Below, one piece after another: positions 1 to 11,271 of a stretch of 64,000 nucleotides of DNA. The DNA is from Quercus robur (Eukaryota > Streptophyta > Magnoliopsida > Fagales > Fagaceae): the NCBI RefSeq assembly GCF_932294415.1, contig NC_065541.1:32769790-32833789 (forward strand). The letters run 5' to 3'. The notes beneath the pieces were generated by a model. The model was not told the DNA's origin and searched no databases. It worked only from the letters and a program-made list of their open reading frames with translations. Position 1 is the stretch's first letter. Every line of letters starts with the position of its first letter. Both the position numbers and the translations under genes were made by a program.

Positions 1-430
1 ATAATGGTAAATTAGTAACAAATAGTCTAACTATTTGATTTGATTCATTCTCTCTAAAAGTTGGCATTTATTTGTTGTTTTTTTTTTTAATGTGAAAAAT
101 ATGGGCTAACTCAACCCGCCCCGTAACCCAATTGACCCAACCCATTTTTAACCCGGCCCGTTTTGACCAACAACATAAATGACCCGAAACGACCGTTTGC
201 CATGTCTAATATTAGGTCGTCAAGCATATGAAATTGGGATAAATAAATATATTTAACAATTCAAACAAATGTATTTAGCATGATTAAATGAACACAAATT
301 CATCAATGCCAATTTAATATATTCAACATTAAATCATTTCAATAAATGCGTTATGCAACATTATAATACAATGATGTGCAACAATATATAATAAAGATAA
401 TAAGAGCATCCAAGTGGATGCAAAATGACT
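1..430. other. AT-rich intergenic DNA with transposon-end remnants
   Basis: No gene is visible. Positions 115-215 carry a C-rich stretch of repeated CCCG/CCCGACC-like words that resembles the terminal part of a plant DNA transposon. At 403 the sequence GAGCATCCAAGTGGATGC resembles a Harbinger-type MITE end; its partner end is not visible, perhaps because of the LINE immediately to the right. Confidence 0.4.
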
Positions 431-514
431 TTTTTTTTTTTTTTTTTTTTTTGGGTAAACCGGAATTTCAATTAAAGACAAAGGCAAAATACAATGTGTA
501 GGGTAAACAACACC

Positions 515-1224
515 TCAAGAATCAGCCAAAAGCTGGTACAAAATATAGGAAGTCCGCACAACAAAATCCAAGGGGGAATTTATTCCTTCCTTAGCTAGCA
601 AGTCCGCACAATGGTTGCCTTCACGGTGGGCGTGGTTGATGTAGGCATCCTCAAAATGCTGGAGGAGGTACCTGCAATCAACGATAATGGCACTGTAAGG
701 ATGAGAAAAATCAACCCTGGTATTTGCAGCAGTGAAGAAATTTGCTACTGTTAAGGCGTCAACTTCAATAATGAGTTTTTGGATGTTGAGGTTTTTTTGC
801 GAGCATAAGGCCGTCACGTAGACCCCATAATTCAGCTGCCATAGAGTACGTGTGACCGATTTTTTTGGTGTAGCTACTAATCCAAGCGCCTCGAGTGTCC
901 CTAATGATGTCTGCTGCACTGGCACAACCAGGGCTGCCTTGAACCAATTCGTCAGTGTTTAACTTGAAAAAGCCCGAGGGGGGGGGGGGGGGGGGTCCAA
1001 CCTATATGATGGATGGGTTTTGTAGGCGAAAGGTGTTTAGAAGGGAGAACATGGAAGAGGTCAGTGGCTATAGAGGTGATCTTTCTAAGTATGGTATCGG
1101 TATCAAAGCTTGTTGCTTCCCAAAGCAACTTGTTTCTGGCCGACCAAATGCACCAAACAGCCATAGGGAAGGTCACGGACCAAGGAATATTGCTTGGGGG
1201 GTGGGGGTGTTGGTGGGTGACCAT
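515..1224 (-). pseudogene. LINE A RNase H domain remnant
   Basis: Three minus-strand frames in succession (952-1224, 765-947, 515-925) encode the C-terminal part of a plant LINE ORF2. The first has the linker with the AVWCIWSARNKLLW motif that precedes the RNase H domain. The last has an RNase H (RVT_3-type) core with IIEVDALTVANFF and the C-terminal HREGNHCADLLAKEG motif, where the HR..N..AD..A pattern is typical. The frame changes show decay. A G-homopolymer at 979-995 lies at one of the breaks. Not expected to make protein. Confidence 0.75.
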
Positions 1225-1241
1225 GGCCTTTTGCCAAGCAG

Positions 1242-2404
1242 TTAGTTTTTGTCGTCACAACCACTCACCACTACATCGCCGGTCACTTCCATGTCTCCGG
1301 CCACTTCCATGTGGTCAACCGCAGTCTCCCCACCTGCTTCAGCTTCTTCTTCCTCGCCTTTTCTTCTCCGTTCTCTGTTTTTCTTCGACTTTTCCGCCTC
1401 TCTATTCTTTGGTATTTCTAGTTTTGAATGCCAATGGCTGTATGTTGTTTTGTACACTAAAGTCCCACTCCCCACGTGAATACTGAAGTCATTAAATGAG
1501 TCAACAGTTTCCAAATTTTCAAGCTTATCTCCAACTACCCACGTGCCGCTTTAACTTTTGCACATTGATTTTTATTTCTTTTATTTTTTCATTACTGCAT
1601 TTAGCAAGTACATGTACTTAGTACTATTATTAAACTACAACTTCTTAAAAAAAAAATTATACCACAACCATAATTATTACTAATATTTAAAGGAATTATT
1701 ATGTCAGACTTTAAAATTATTTTATATTTTTAAGAGAATATATAAAATTTTTAAGAGAATATATATATTTAGCGATAATTTCAAAATAGTACACCGATAT
1801 TAACCGGTACCGAAATATTTCATTTATCTAACTAAACCAAAACGGCCTCCAGTATGGTATCGGAGAGGCAAGGGTGTGTGCACACATTAAGTGTGTGCTA
1901 GACTGCTAGTAGTTAGTAAAAAAAATTAACGGAGCAACTAAACATCAATAATTAATAATTTAATTAACTAATACATTATAAAAGATAAACAAATTAAATT
2001 TTGTTAAGCTAAACAACAATTAATAATTTAATAATTAATGAAACAACAATACAACAAATTATAGTTTATAAAAGAAAAAAAAATTATGAAACAACTAAAC
2101 AACAATAATTAATAATTTTATTAATATTTCAAATGAACTTATAGTTTATTGTACAGGTACCTTTGTTCATTTCTTCTTCTTTTTTCTTTTCTTTTTTTTC
2201 CTTTTGAGATTTTTCGCTATATAGAATGCAAATTTGTTTTGATTTTAAGAACATTTTTTTTTTTTAAGCACAAACTTCATACTGGCTAAATCTTGAATTT
2301 CGGCTGGTATTTACCGAAATGTCCCAAAACATACTGAAATTACCCGAAATTTTTTTCAAAGTGGAATAAGAACACCCTGAACAAAATTCCTAGAGTCACC
2401 ACTA
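1242..2404. mobile_element. Insertion within LINE A, probably a non-autonomous DNA element
   Basis: The reading of LINE A on the minus strand is continuous up to about 2405 and resumes at about 1241, so the 1163 bp between are foreign. The heptamer CAAGCAG is present at both borders (1235-1241 and 2405-2411), consistent with a target-site duplication. The ends (TTAGT... and ...CACTA) share only a very short inverted repeat. The interior is AT-rich, with many AATTAATAATT-like words at 1930-2130. The ORFs at 1242-1514 read through low-complexity sequence and show no domain. The class is uncertain; hAT-like is a guess. Confidence 0.5.
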
Positions 2405-2987
2405 CAAGCAGAGGTGGTGTCGCAACCAAGGTCGCAGGGGAAAAGAGAGTTGGTTAGTTTGGACCGGATGGGAGCGACACACGGGCAGTCCCTTAGAACG
2501 TGAAGTGAAGCGTGTTTTTAGCGTTGGTGTGGCATAGCGAGCATTTGTCATTTTGAATGACTTGTCTAGAGCGAAAAAGGGCTCTTGTGGGGAGTCTATC
2601 ATGTGACGCTAACCAGAGAAAGGTTTGAATTCTTGGAAGGGTAGGAGTTTTCCAAATCCATTTCCAGGAAGGGGGTAGGGACGCGGAATGGGTGCTAAAC
2701 ATGCCATTAGGAGAAGAGTCCCATGTTGGGAGGTCTTCAAGGTCAAAGTGGAAGGGTTTGGGGGTGGCTTTTATGGTATTAAGGATGTTCTGGGGGAAGA
2801 CAAAGGATAAGTTATCCAAAGCCCAATCTCCGTTATGGTCCCAAGTTTCGTGTAACATGGTGGCAGCATCGTGACAATTGATAGGACCTTGGATGGCACT
2901 GCGGAAGGGGTCGTTGCCTGTCCAGTTGTCATGCCAGAAGTTTATTTTGGTGCCATTGCAAATGAGCCATCTTGTGCCCTCTTTCAC
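2402..2987 (-). pseudogene. LINE A zf-RVT region remnant
   Basis: The minus strand encodes the segment following the reverse transcriptase of plant LINEs. It starts with RWLICNGTKINFWHDNW, the usual end of the RT thumb, and continues to WKWIWKTPTLPRIQTFLWLA with CSLCHTNAKNTLHF, the CxxC...H zinc-binding (zf-RVT) core. After that a frameshift near 2500 is needed to continue as RDCPCVAPI. It was continuous with 515-1224 before the insertion at 1242-2404. Confidence 0.8.
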
Positions 2988-2992
2988 ATATG

Positions 2993-4562
2993 GGCTTAGT
3001 CTAGATTATGAAAATTTAGTAACATGGCCTCTGACTAAGAAAGTGGGCCCTTGGGCCTTGAGTGGTGCTAATTTTTGGTTGATCTCTCTAAGTAATCTTG
3101 ATTTGGTTGTCCACGTCAGTGGATATTTTGGGTTGACTTCGTTGGGCTTAATTTAGTCAAACCCATATGTGTTCGTTTTTGCTAAGCACGTGGGCTTCTT
3201 TGAATGGGCTAAATTCATGGGCTGTGTAGTCTTAATTGAATGGGCTTTGAACTGACATTGTGAGCTTTATCTGTAAGTATTTTTAAAGGCTTGTGGAAAA
3301 AAAAGCCCTTAACAAAAGAAACGTGAATGGATGTTCTTTTTGTTTGAATGTGTTTTTAAGTACAAGAGAAAAAAGAATTTGAGGAGATTTTGAGGAATAA
3401 AAATACACATTTTAAAGGATTTTTTTTTTTTTTTTTTTTTTTTTGAGAAACTTGTTTCAGCTTATATCCTCAATTCCCTCATTTTTGGACAATACTAAAT
3501 GAGAGGATGCTAGGTTAATCATTTTGCATTATTTACTTTCTTCTTTATGAACAATATTTAAGTGGGAACAACTTATTTAGTTGATATTAAAATTTTTTTG
3601 TTGAAAGTAAGGTTTTACTGTATTGTTTCAGCTAGTTTTTGTTGAAAGTACTATAGATAAAACTAAAAACTAGCTGAAACAATACAGTAAAACCCATATA
3701 TTATATAGTACCAAAAAATATAATGAGATGCATAAATAATAGCAAAATAAGTTAAATAGTAAAAAAGATTATTTTTTCAACTAATGTCAAACTAAACCAT
3801 TATACCCCCAAATTTTTATTTGTTCACTGAAGTCCAAATAAGGTAACTTGGGATTAATTTGCAAACATGGGTCTCTAAGCTAGCAGGTACACATGTCTTC
3901 AAGTACATCACCATGGCATAAATTTTTGTAAAACCCATAATTTTTTAATTCGAAACCTGCAACTATGAAGTTTATTTTCTAAATTTTGGTCTTCATATGA
4001 AAATGTTAGCCTAGAAATGAAATCATGAGCATTTGAACGACTCTAATTAATATGCTTTGATGCGGAAAAGATAGATAGATTTTGTTACAGCTATGCCTAT
4101 GTAGTAGTTTATCATTCATTTCTTTTTCATTGTTTGACACAAATTAAATGAAAGTTTGGAATCTTCAATTTTCAAATGTCAATCCCTCTCATAGACCACA
4201 TGGATTCAGCCAAAAAATTAAAACGCCTCTCTTTGACCTCACTGTCAAGTACGTGGCTGTAGCTTGGAGCCCTCTGCTTGATGATTTCATATTTTTTATG
4301 TTTCTTTTATAACTTATGATTTCATATTTTATTATAATCTATTGCTCAACCACAAAGTCTTATTAATTAGATGATGGAGTCGTGGGCTCATGTACCCCCA
4401 AAAAGGAAGATAGACTGTTTTGTTCTATTTCTATATCATCTAGGAAATATATGGCTGTCATACACTTTGTCACGTTCAGGTAGCACTCCTAAATTACCAA
4501 TTGCCAAGTCATAATATTAAGGGGACAAAAAAAAAAAAGTCATGGGTAGTTTGTTATGATTG
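2993..4562. other. AT-rich intergenic DNA
   Basis: No gene seen. A T-run at 3421-3444 could be an old poly(A) or poly(T) tail. The only distinct structure is the perfect inverted repeat at 3611-3694, listed separately. Confidence 0.6.
3611..3694. repeat. Perfect 30-bp inverted repeat (hairpin)
   Basis: Bases 3611-3640 are exactly the reverse complement of 3665-3694, with a 24-base loop. Arms of 30 bp without mismatch would fold into a stable hairpin in either transcript. It could be a tiny foldback MITE or a young miRNA/siRNA-like hairpin; nothing further supports either. Confidence 0.85.
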
Positions 4563-4567
4563 TTGTA

Positions 4568-6441
4568 TGTTGAGGGTCATTTGTGAGAATCCAAGTAGAA
4601 AGAAGAAAAGCCCAACAACAAAGGCAGTAAAGAATTGGCAAATAGATGGCAAAACTATTAGGCTCAAGCGGCAGGAATAATGAATCACAGGCCCATGAAA
4701 TAAACAAATGGGCCTTGAAGAGGCAAGTGGGCTTAAAGAAGTCCGGAAAAAGAGAAATAGCATACCCACGGGCAGTATATGATGTAGAAAAGTGAGAAAG
4801 GGTCGTCGCAGACCCAAAGTAATGCAAACAAAGAGAGTAAGGGGTTTATAACAGGCCCATGAACCCCAAGGATGAGAATAAGGTAATTGGGTCAAAGAAA
4901 CCTAATGAAGTTAATAAAAACCCATGGGAATGCAGAGTTAGTAAAAGGACCAAGGATGCCCAAGAAAAAGACAAAAGAGATACAGGAGCCGATAAGCAGG
5001 AAAACCAATGACCATACCAAGTCACTAAGGGAAAGAGTAAATGGCTGACCTAAAGAAGCCCAGCAGGATTGAGTCATTACAGTAGGAATAACAGAACAAT
5101 ATGGCAAGAAATGAGGGAAATCAAGAAGTGGGCCAAAGAAATACAAGGCCCATCATCAAATAAGGCCTAGCTCCTAAGAGGAGCGGGAAATCGAAAAGCA
5201 GCCCACATAAAAGGTCAAAGAAAAATGGACGGCAGGTTATGCAAGCAAGCCTCCAGACCACGACAGACGAATGGGCAGCAGGCAAATTTTGGACACATAT
5301 GGAAGGAAGGCACGTGCAAGGTCTAGGCACCACTAGCCTGTACCCAGCCAATACAGGGCATGGTGAGGTCGGGGATCAGAGATTCAGAGGGCATGGTTTG
5401 GTGGTGAGGAGAAGGGAAAAATCTATTTTTGAGGTTCTAGCTTAGGCTCTTTCGGGGAAGTGTCCTGCTAGGATGACTTACTACCCAAAAGAAGTAAGCT
5501 GAATTGGAACCACTAGGTGCATGCCATGAGAGATAGGAAGAGAGAAAGAACCCAGACCATAGCAGGAAATGGTGCCACGGTAGACAAACAAACAAACAAA
5601 ATATCCTTCTTTGTCTGGTGATGAGGGGGTGGCATACAGACGGATCAGTGGTGGTCGGCCAGTACACCCAGACCAAACAAAGGAGGTTAAGGGTTAAAAC
5701 AGTAAAATCTGGTCACGGCAGGCACTATAAAAAGAGGATCTTGCCGTGAACAGAAAAACAGAGCAACAATGGGAACCATAACTAAGAAATAGGAATTTGA
5801 AAAAGAGACACCAAGAAATAGAAAAGAAACAAGTGGGAAGGAAAGAAAGAAAAGTGAGAATTAGAATGGCAAGCATGCACCGGTAGATGAATTCCCTCTC
5901 TCCCTTGCGAAATCCTGCTCTCTGTTAAAACCAAAAAGGGTCTCTGTGCATAAACCATTCAAGTCTGTTTCTCTCAGGGCAGTTAATCTCCATAGCAGGA
6001 CTCTTCCTGAGAGATTAATCGTGTTGAGAATGAACGTTCTTTCCTCTCTAGTTTTGTTCCTACGGACCAGATTTTAGTTGATTTTTTAATCTTCCGATTG
6101 ACCCATACATATTACTATTTGTCCCCCTTTTTTGTTCTGTTCTTTTCCTTCTGTAAAAGTGATTATTATTACTATAATTGTGTTTGAGGATTGTTTGGTT
6201 ATTTCCTACTGAGTAGTCAGATATTTTATTTATTTTATAATTATTATGTCTGTCTGCTACAACTTGTCTGAAACAGCTCTGTCTGCTGCAAGCACGTTCC
6301 TGGCAAACTTGGCTTAGTTTGCGCACAAGCCGGACCAACTTGAGTTGCAACTGGACCAGTCCCAACTCCCTTATCCAGAAAACTTGGGCCTAGTGCAACA
6401 GGAAGCAGCCCAACACCAATAGCACAACCTACCACTTTACA
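4568..6441 (+). mobile_element. Solo LTR, 1874 bp, family shared with 59565-61957
   Basis: The element starts TGTTGA and ends ACA. It is flanked by the perfect 5-bp duplication TTGTA (4563-4567 and 6442-6446), the signature of LTR-retrotransposon integration. A TATA box (TATAAAAA, 5726-5733) lies about 1.16 kb inside and fixes the sense strand as plus. No gag, pol or second LTR is present next to it, so it is a solo LTR left by recombination between two LTRs. It is homologous in inverse orientation to 59565-61957: the start, the block around 5320-5345 and the TATA neighbourhood align. Minus-strand ORFs at 4540-5876 are antisense readings of U3 without domains. Confidence 0.85.
5726..5733 (+). 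promoter_or_regulatory. TATA box of the solo LTR
   Basis: TATAAAAA in a GC-richer context inside the LTR, with the equivalent TATAAAAGG at the matching place in the second family member (60916-60924, minus). Conservation in both copies supports it as the U3 promoter. Confidence 0.6.
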
Positions 6442-6979
6442 TTGTATAATAAAAATAATGTCAGTGATAGAATTATGTAAAAGTAACATTTCTTTAATCA
6501 CAAGTTATTCACAACTTATCATCTTAACAAGTTCCACTAAAAGTAATGAAAGTTTTTTGTGTCTCTATAATTGCTTAATTTACAATGGTGTAATGACTGT
6601 TTGAATAATGTTTGAATAATAATTGATCTCAGAGTTGCATAAAAATATTTTGATATAAGGGGAAGTGTTAAAATAATGATTAAATATTTAAATTCATCAT
6701 TTTATAACACCTAGAAACTTTTGAAATTAGTGTAAATAATTTACATTATGTGTTAAATAAATATTATGTAATTTTTTTTAAATTGAAAATTTATAAACTG
6801 TTTAAAAAAAATTAAGTGCAAGAAACTTGAAACCCAACCCCCCTCCCAAATAAATAAATGGAAAAAATTGGCGAATTGTTGTTCTAAAAACAATTTGGAC
6901 ATTTGTAAACATTTTGTTAAAAATTTGGGAAATCTTTTGCAATGTTCTTGGTATTTGCATAGCTTTATCATTAGAAAAA

Positions 6980-7169
6980 TGTTTTATCCATAACATTTTC
7001 ATAACAAATCTTAGGTGTTAAATTATTATTGGTTCTAATTTGAACCCACCACTACTGAAATTATTTTGTTATTAGTGGGCAAAAAAGTAATTTCAGTAGT
7101 GAGTTCAAATTAGAATCAATAACAATTTACAGTTTAAGATTTATTATGAAAATATTATAGACATAGTAA
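6980..7169. mobile_element. Foldback MITE, about 190 bp
   Basis: The left half (about 6980-7065) and right half (about 7088-7169) are inverted copies with scattered mismatches. For example, GGTTCTAATTTGAACCCACC at 7030 pairs with GAGTTCAAATTAGAATC at 7102. Almost the whole length is arm, as in stem-loop MITEs. Flanking 6447-6979 and 7170-8263 are AT-rich without a gene; a TA microsatellite lies at about 7678-7718. Confidence 0.7.
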
Positions 7170-8266
7170 AAAAGGATAAGTAAATTATTGTTGGCAACAA
7201 GAATGTCTTTTCCTGTTTGAATTATATACAAATTTCGTCCATGATTAAGCACGGCCAAATTTTAAGTGAAAATGTGGCAAGATAATGGGAAAAAATAAAA
7301 ATAGAAACTTTTTCATGATTTGAAGAAGAAAAAAAAAATGCTATTTCAACAATTAAATTTAAAAGTATTGTTTCCAGTTTCCACACCTTCTCTTTCATAC
7401 GGTGGATCTTCTTTTCTTATGTGGAAACCCAGCACATGAGAAGCATACCAAAGTAAATAATAATAAATAAATAAATAAAATTGCCTGATAAAAAAAAAAA
7501 TGGGGACTCGTAGATGAGACAATCCACTTAAACTTTATTATGCATGACATAAGTAGGGGCGTAGCCAGAAATTTTTACTTGGGACCAAGATAAAACAATC
7601 ATAATAATTTGCAATTCAAGAACACATTCAAAATATGACATTCATTCATACATTAATTCCAATGTATAGTCTTAAATATATATATATATATATATCTATA
7701 TATATATATATATATAAAGCTTAATTGAGAAATATAATGTACTACACCTCATTTTTATGACTTTATCATATTAAGAAAATTGAATGACTAAAAAATGGTA
7801 AAAGCGAGGGGGTAAAACTGTAGTAAAGGACATGGTCTTAGGCTCTTAGCAAAAAAATAAATAAATAACTAAATAAAGGAGTTGCCTGTGACTGTGCTTT
7901 TAATGGAGAGTGGAAAAAACAAAATGAGTGAATTTTTATGGCTGAAAAGTTGGGATTTAAGGTGAGGGAAGGGGATTCTTATGGCTGATGATGTGTAGGA
8001 GGGGGGGGGAAGCTTTTTTTTTTTTTTTTTTAATCTTGTGGGGCCTGAGAACTAGTTTTACTTATAATTAGAGAGGATTTAAAAAAATTTGGTAATACTT
8101 AGCTCCACCATGGACTTGAGACAACCCAAGCACTAAATGAGACATACCAATACTAAAATTCATAATTTCAAACTCACAAGGCAATGAGCTGCAAGGATTT
8201 CTTACTATTAGGACACCTCATTGGGCGGTGAAAGTAAAATTTTCAAGTGGTGAAATTACTATGTAA

Positions 8267-9455
8267 GAGCATTAGCATTGGGAAATTTCAATTTTACTCT
8301 ATTTTACCATTCCAAAAAGTCACTTTATCATTATACTATACCATTTTACAATACCTCCAGCATCCCAAAACTCTATTTTTATTAAAATATTATTTTTTAA
8401 TCTTTCTTTATTATTTCTTTCCAACCGTTTTTCAGTCACATTTTCCTGGCTTTCCAACAGTATATTTTTTTTCTCTCTTTCTCCCTCAACCTCTAGCACC
8501 GATTCAACACATAGAGCCCCCTCCCCCCCCCCCCCCACCAATACACACAAACCCATGATACACCGATCAACCTATTCAAATTCATCACCACACACACAGA
8601 GCCACACACACACAAACACAAACCATCAACAGAGCCACACACACACAAACCATCAAACCAGTTGGAGCCAACAACGGCCACCAATCAGCAAACCCAAGCC
8701 ACCAATCAGCAAACCCAAGCCACCGATCAGAAACCCACGCCACCGATCAAAAAAATCATCACCTCTGCAAACATCAACAACAATTCTTTGATCAAAACCC
8801 AAATACAAACACAAGCTGAATCCCTCTTTTTCTTGCAAAGAGAGAAAAGAAACACAAACACAAAAACTCTAATACATTGATCAAAACCCACCTTATAGTC
8901 AGCACCAACACCGATAGAGCTTCGTTTTTGCAAAATCTTAACCCAAACCCAAAAACCCATGATAATGGGTGAGGGTGAATGGGTGAGGGCGAAGCTTCAG
9001 CGATGGAGATGGGTGAGGGTGAATCGGGTGAGATGGGTGAGGGTGAATGGGTGAGGGTGAATCGGATGAGATGGGTGAAGGTGAATGGGTGAGGGTGAAT
9101 CGGATGAGATGGGTGAAGGTGAATGGGTGAGAAATTTCGGAGATGGCGATGAAGCTTCAGAGATGAGAGAGCAGATGGAGAAACAGAGAAGGAAGAGAGA
9201 GAAGAGACCGCGCAGAATATGTTGATGAGAGAGAAGTTTCGGGGGAAAATATCATAAAATATTATTATTTTTTTTTACAATACATGCTACAGTGCAATTC
9301 TAAAGTGCAATTCTATGTTTAGAATTGCACTGTAACTGTATTGCAAAAAAATTTGCAATACTACTGTTTACAATTCTCTGATGCAAGAGTTTTTGGGACT
9401 GCAAATGCCAAATAACCCTTAGATTTGATATTAGCATTCCCTAATGATAATGCTC
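8267..9455. mobile_element. PIF/Harbinger-like non-autonomous element, 1189 bp
   Basis: The terminal inverted repeats are GAGCATTAGCATTGGGA at the left and the near-complement CCCTAATGATAATGCTC at the right. The element is flanked by the 3-bp duplication TAA (8264-8266, 9456-9458). TAA/TTA duplications are the hallmark of PIF/Harbinger elements. The interior holds CA-rich simple repeats (8577-8660), repeats of the word ACCAATCAGCAAACCCAAGC (8680-8720) and a GGGTGAGGGTGAAT minisatellite (8965-9130). No transposase is visible; the short ORFs in it (8247-8960, both strands) are low-complexity readings. Confidence 0.7.
8965..9132. repeat. Minisatellite of GGGTGAGGGTGAAT units
   Basis: Many imperfect tandem copies of a 12-16-bp G-rich word (GATGGGTGAGGGTGAATCGG and variants) inside the Harbinger-like element. 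The plus strand is strongly purine-rich and G-rich. Confidence 0.8.
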
Positions 9456-9459
9456 TAAA

Positions 9460-10315
9460 AGTGTGTTAAGTTCCAGGCCAACCAATTGTGAACTGTGTGT
9501 GTTACTTCAACTTTATTGGTACGCACAACTACAATTATATTCTTTTTAAAAAGAAAAAGTAATATTTATTAGAATACACGAACACGAAAATAAAATAATA
9601 TATAGAATTTTTTAAACAAATTTATAATATATTATATTACTAGAGTATTGTTACAAAAAGACTTCATCTTTGTAGTAGTAGCGAGGGATTATATAGTATT
9701 ACTACAAATACAATACTTGACACTGAAGTGAAGTGGGATTTTGCTTAAAAGCCACACGTACAGTTGTGCTCGAGGTATGGTCTTGTCTTTGTACTGAAGC
9801 ATACAAGATGGTGAGAGAGCACGTGAACTGTAATGGTATTATTAAGTATTAACTATTAAAAAGAGACGTGGATGATTGATGAGCCTCGACTAAGGACCCA
9901 CCCCGTTTGGGTATGACTATGAGGCTTCTTGTTTGTTCTTTCCTCAACCCTTGCTCCTAAAGTCATCTCTCTGTCTTATAAATTATAATTATTGGCTCTA
10001 CAGCAAAGTGGGAAACGAGGGCTTTGAATCTCTCTATACAAGCTAGGGAGACGTGTTTACTCTTGACGACTAGGTTTTTTTAAGTTAAAGAAAAATGATA
10101 CAAAGTCTGTAAATACTAAATATATATACCTACCCAAATGGACTAGTTATTCCTGAATGGGTTTTTGGTTTTAAATGATGATCATGAAGGTGAAGATGGT
10201 TCCAGGCCATCAGACTCTCTCCTAATTGACTTTTGCTATCTATTTATGATAAATTAATGTATTAGTTAAAATAAAAATAAATAAATAAACAAATAAAAAG
10301 CTAGAAAATATCTAT
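9460..10315. other. Intergenic DNA
   Basis: AT-rich sequence without recognisable genes, RNA genes or repeats apart from homopolymer runs. Confidence 0.5.
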
Positions 10316-10326
10316 TAGGATTGTAG

Positions 10327-10697
10327 GAGAAAATAGACATTTTCCTTAATTTACAAACTATGCAGCAAAATGTCAGTGTTTTGAAACTATTAAGCAAAAT
10401 ATTCCTATTTTTAAAACTCAATTTTAACAAAATTGAGTTACATGTGGAACTCGACATTAGCAATATTGAGTTCTATACATATTTTGTCACTTAAATTTTT
10501 TTGAAAATTTAAGTGGAACTCGATATTGCTAATGTCGAGTTTTACATAGAACTCGATTTTGAGAATATCGAGTTTTACACATAACTCGATTTTGTTAAAA
10601 TTAAGTTTTAAAAAATGGACATTTTGCTAAATAATTATAAAACATGAGCATTTTGCTACATAGTTTATAAATTAAGGACAAATACCCATTTTCCCCA
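10327..10697. mobile_element. Foldback element with 11-bp target duplication, 371 bp
   Basis: The two halves are inverted copies over about 180 bp each, centred near 10508. The element is flanked by the perfect 11-bp direct repeat TAGGATTGTAG (10316-10326 and 10698-10708). Duplications of 9-11 bp and long TIRs fit a Mutator-like (TIR-MULE) derivative. The inner part has several copies of AACTCGA/TCGAGTT spaced about 20-30 bp, which form the hairpin stem. No coding capacity. Confidence 0.75.
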
Positions 10698-10708
10698 TAG
10701 GATTGTAG

Positions 10709-11086
10709 CAGGGTGGTCTTACACTCTTACTCTTATATATACATATGTCAATTAAGGTATCAATTTAAAAAGTCTTCAGCTTATTTAAAGAACTAAACTC
10801 TAGAAGCTTTTAAGTTTTTGTTTCCTAGTAAAATAAAAAAGGGTCAACAACACCAAAAAATTTTGAAATTTTTTTCCAAGATAAGATACACTTATTATTA
10901 TGCGTTGGTTGTATAACCAATCCATTAACCACTCCACTTTGAAAAGAATTGTCCATTATATATAGGGTAAACAAGGTGCATCTAGTATGAGGTGCCTAGC
11001 TATATCCCTATATCATAGCCAATATATGATTTATTTATAGGACATGCAAGTCATATATAGTTTCTTCTCCGTTGATTTATTTTTAT
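10709..11086. other. Intergenic DNA
   Basis: AT-rich; nothing recognisable. Confidence 0.5.
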
Positions 11087-11271
11087 GGATCATGCTAACA
11101 AATGCCCTTAAGGTATTAGTTAACAATCAATTTTAGAAAAGTTTTAACATCATTTTTATGAGAAATGAAAAAAGCTGTCAAAACATTAATTGCTTTATTT
11201 TTTTTCCCCATAAAAACTTTTTTTAAATAAATTATTAACCAATGCCCTAAGGGCATTCGTTAGCATTTCCC
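11087..11271. mobile_element. MITE family 1, copy A
   Basis: About 185 bp with inverted ends: GGATCATGCTAACAAATGCCC at the left, the complement of GGGCATTCGTTAGCATTTCCC at the right. The flanks are TATTTTTAT / AATTTTTAT, an 8-9-bp near-perfect duplication. It is the same family as 21696-21877, 21891-22075 and the diverged 42487-42622. No ORF. Confidence 0.75.

Larger units (their letters stand above)
431..2992 (-). mobile_element. 5'-truncated L1-like LINE (LINE A), split by an insertion
   Basis: A T-run at 431-452 is the poly(A) tail of a minus-strand LINE. Going upstream on the minus strand one meets the RNase H region (515-1224) and the zinc-binding reverse-transcriptase-associated region (2402-2987). 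No reverse transcriptase or endonuclease follows, so the copy is 5'-truncated near 2990, as is usual for target-primed reverse transcription. The coding parts are frame-shifted, and 1242-2404 does not belong to the LINE. It is a different copy from LINE B at 53.6-59.1 kb. No convincing target duplication was found. Confidence 0.8.

Noticed and set aside
1242..1514. Overlapping ORFs on both strands of the insertion in LINE A
   Set aside because: Translations are Ser/Pro-rich or Glu/Lys-rich low-complexity sequence; no conserved domain.
4540..5876. Series of hydrophobic minus-strand ORFs
   Set aside because: They are antisense readings of the solo LTR's U3 region; no start context, no domain, and the frames break repeatedly.
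8247..8960. Overlapping ORFs on both strands rich in Pro/His/Thr or Gly/Val/Trp
   Set aside because: They translate simple CA repeats and the minisatellite inside a Harbinger-like element.
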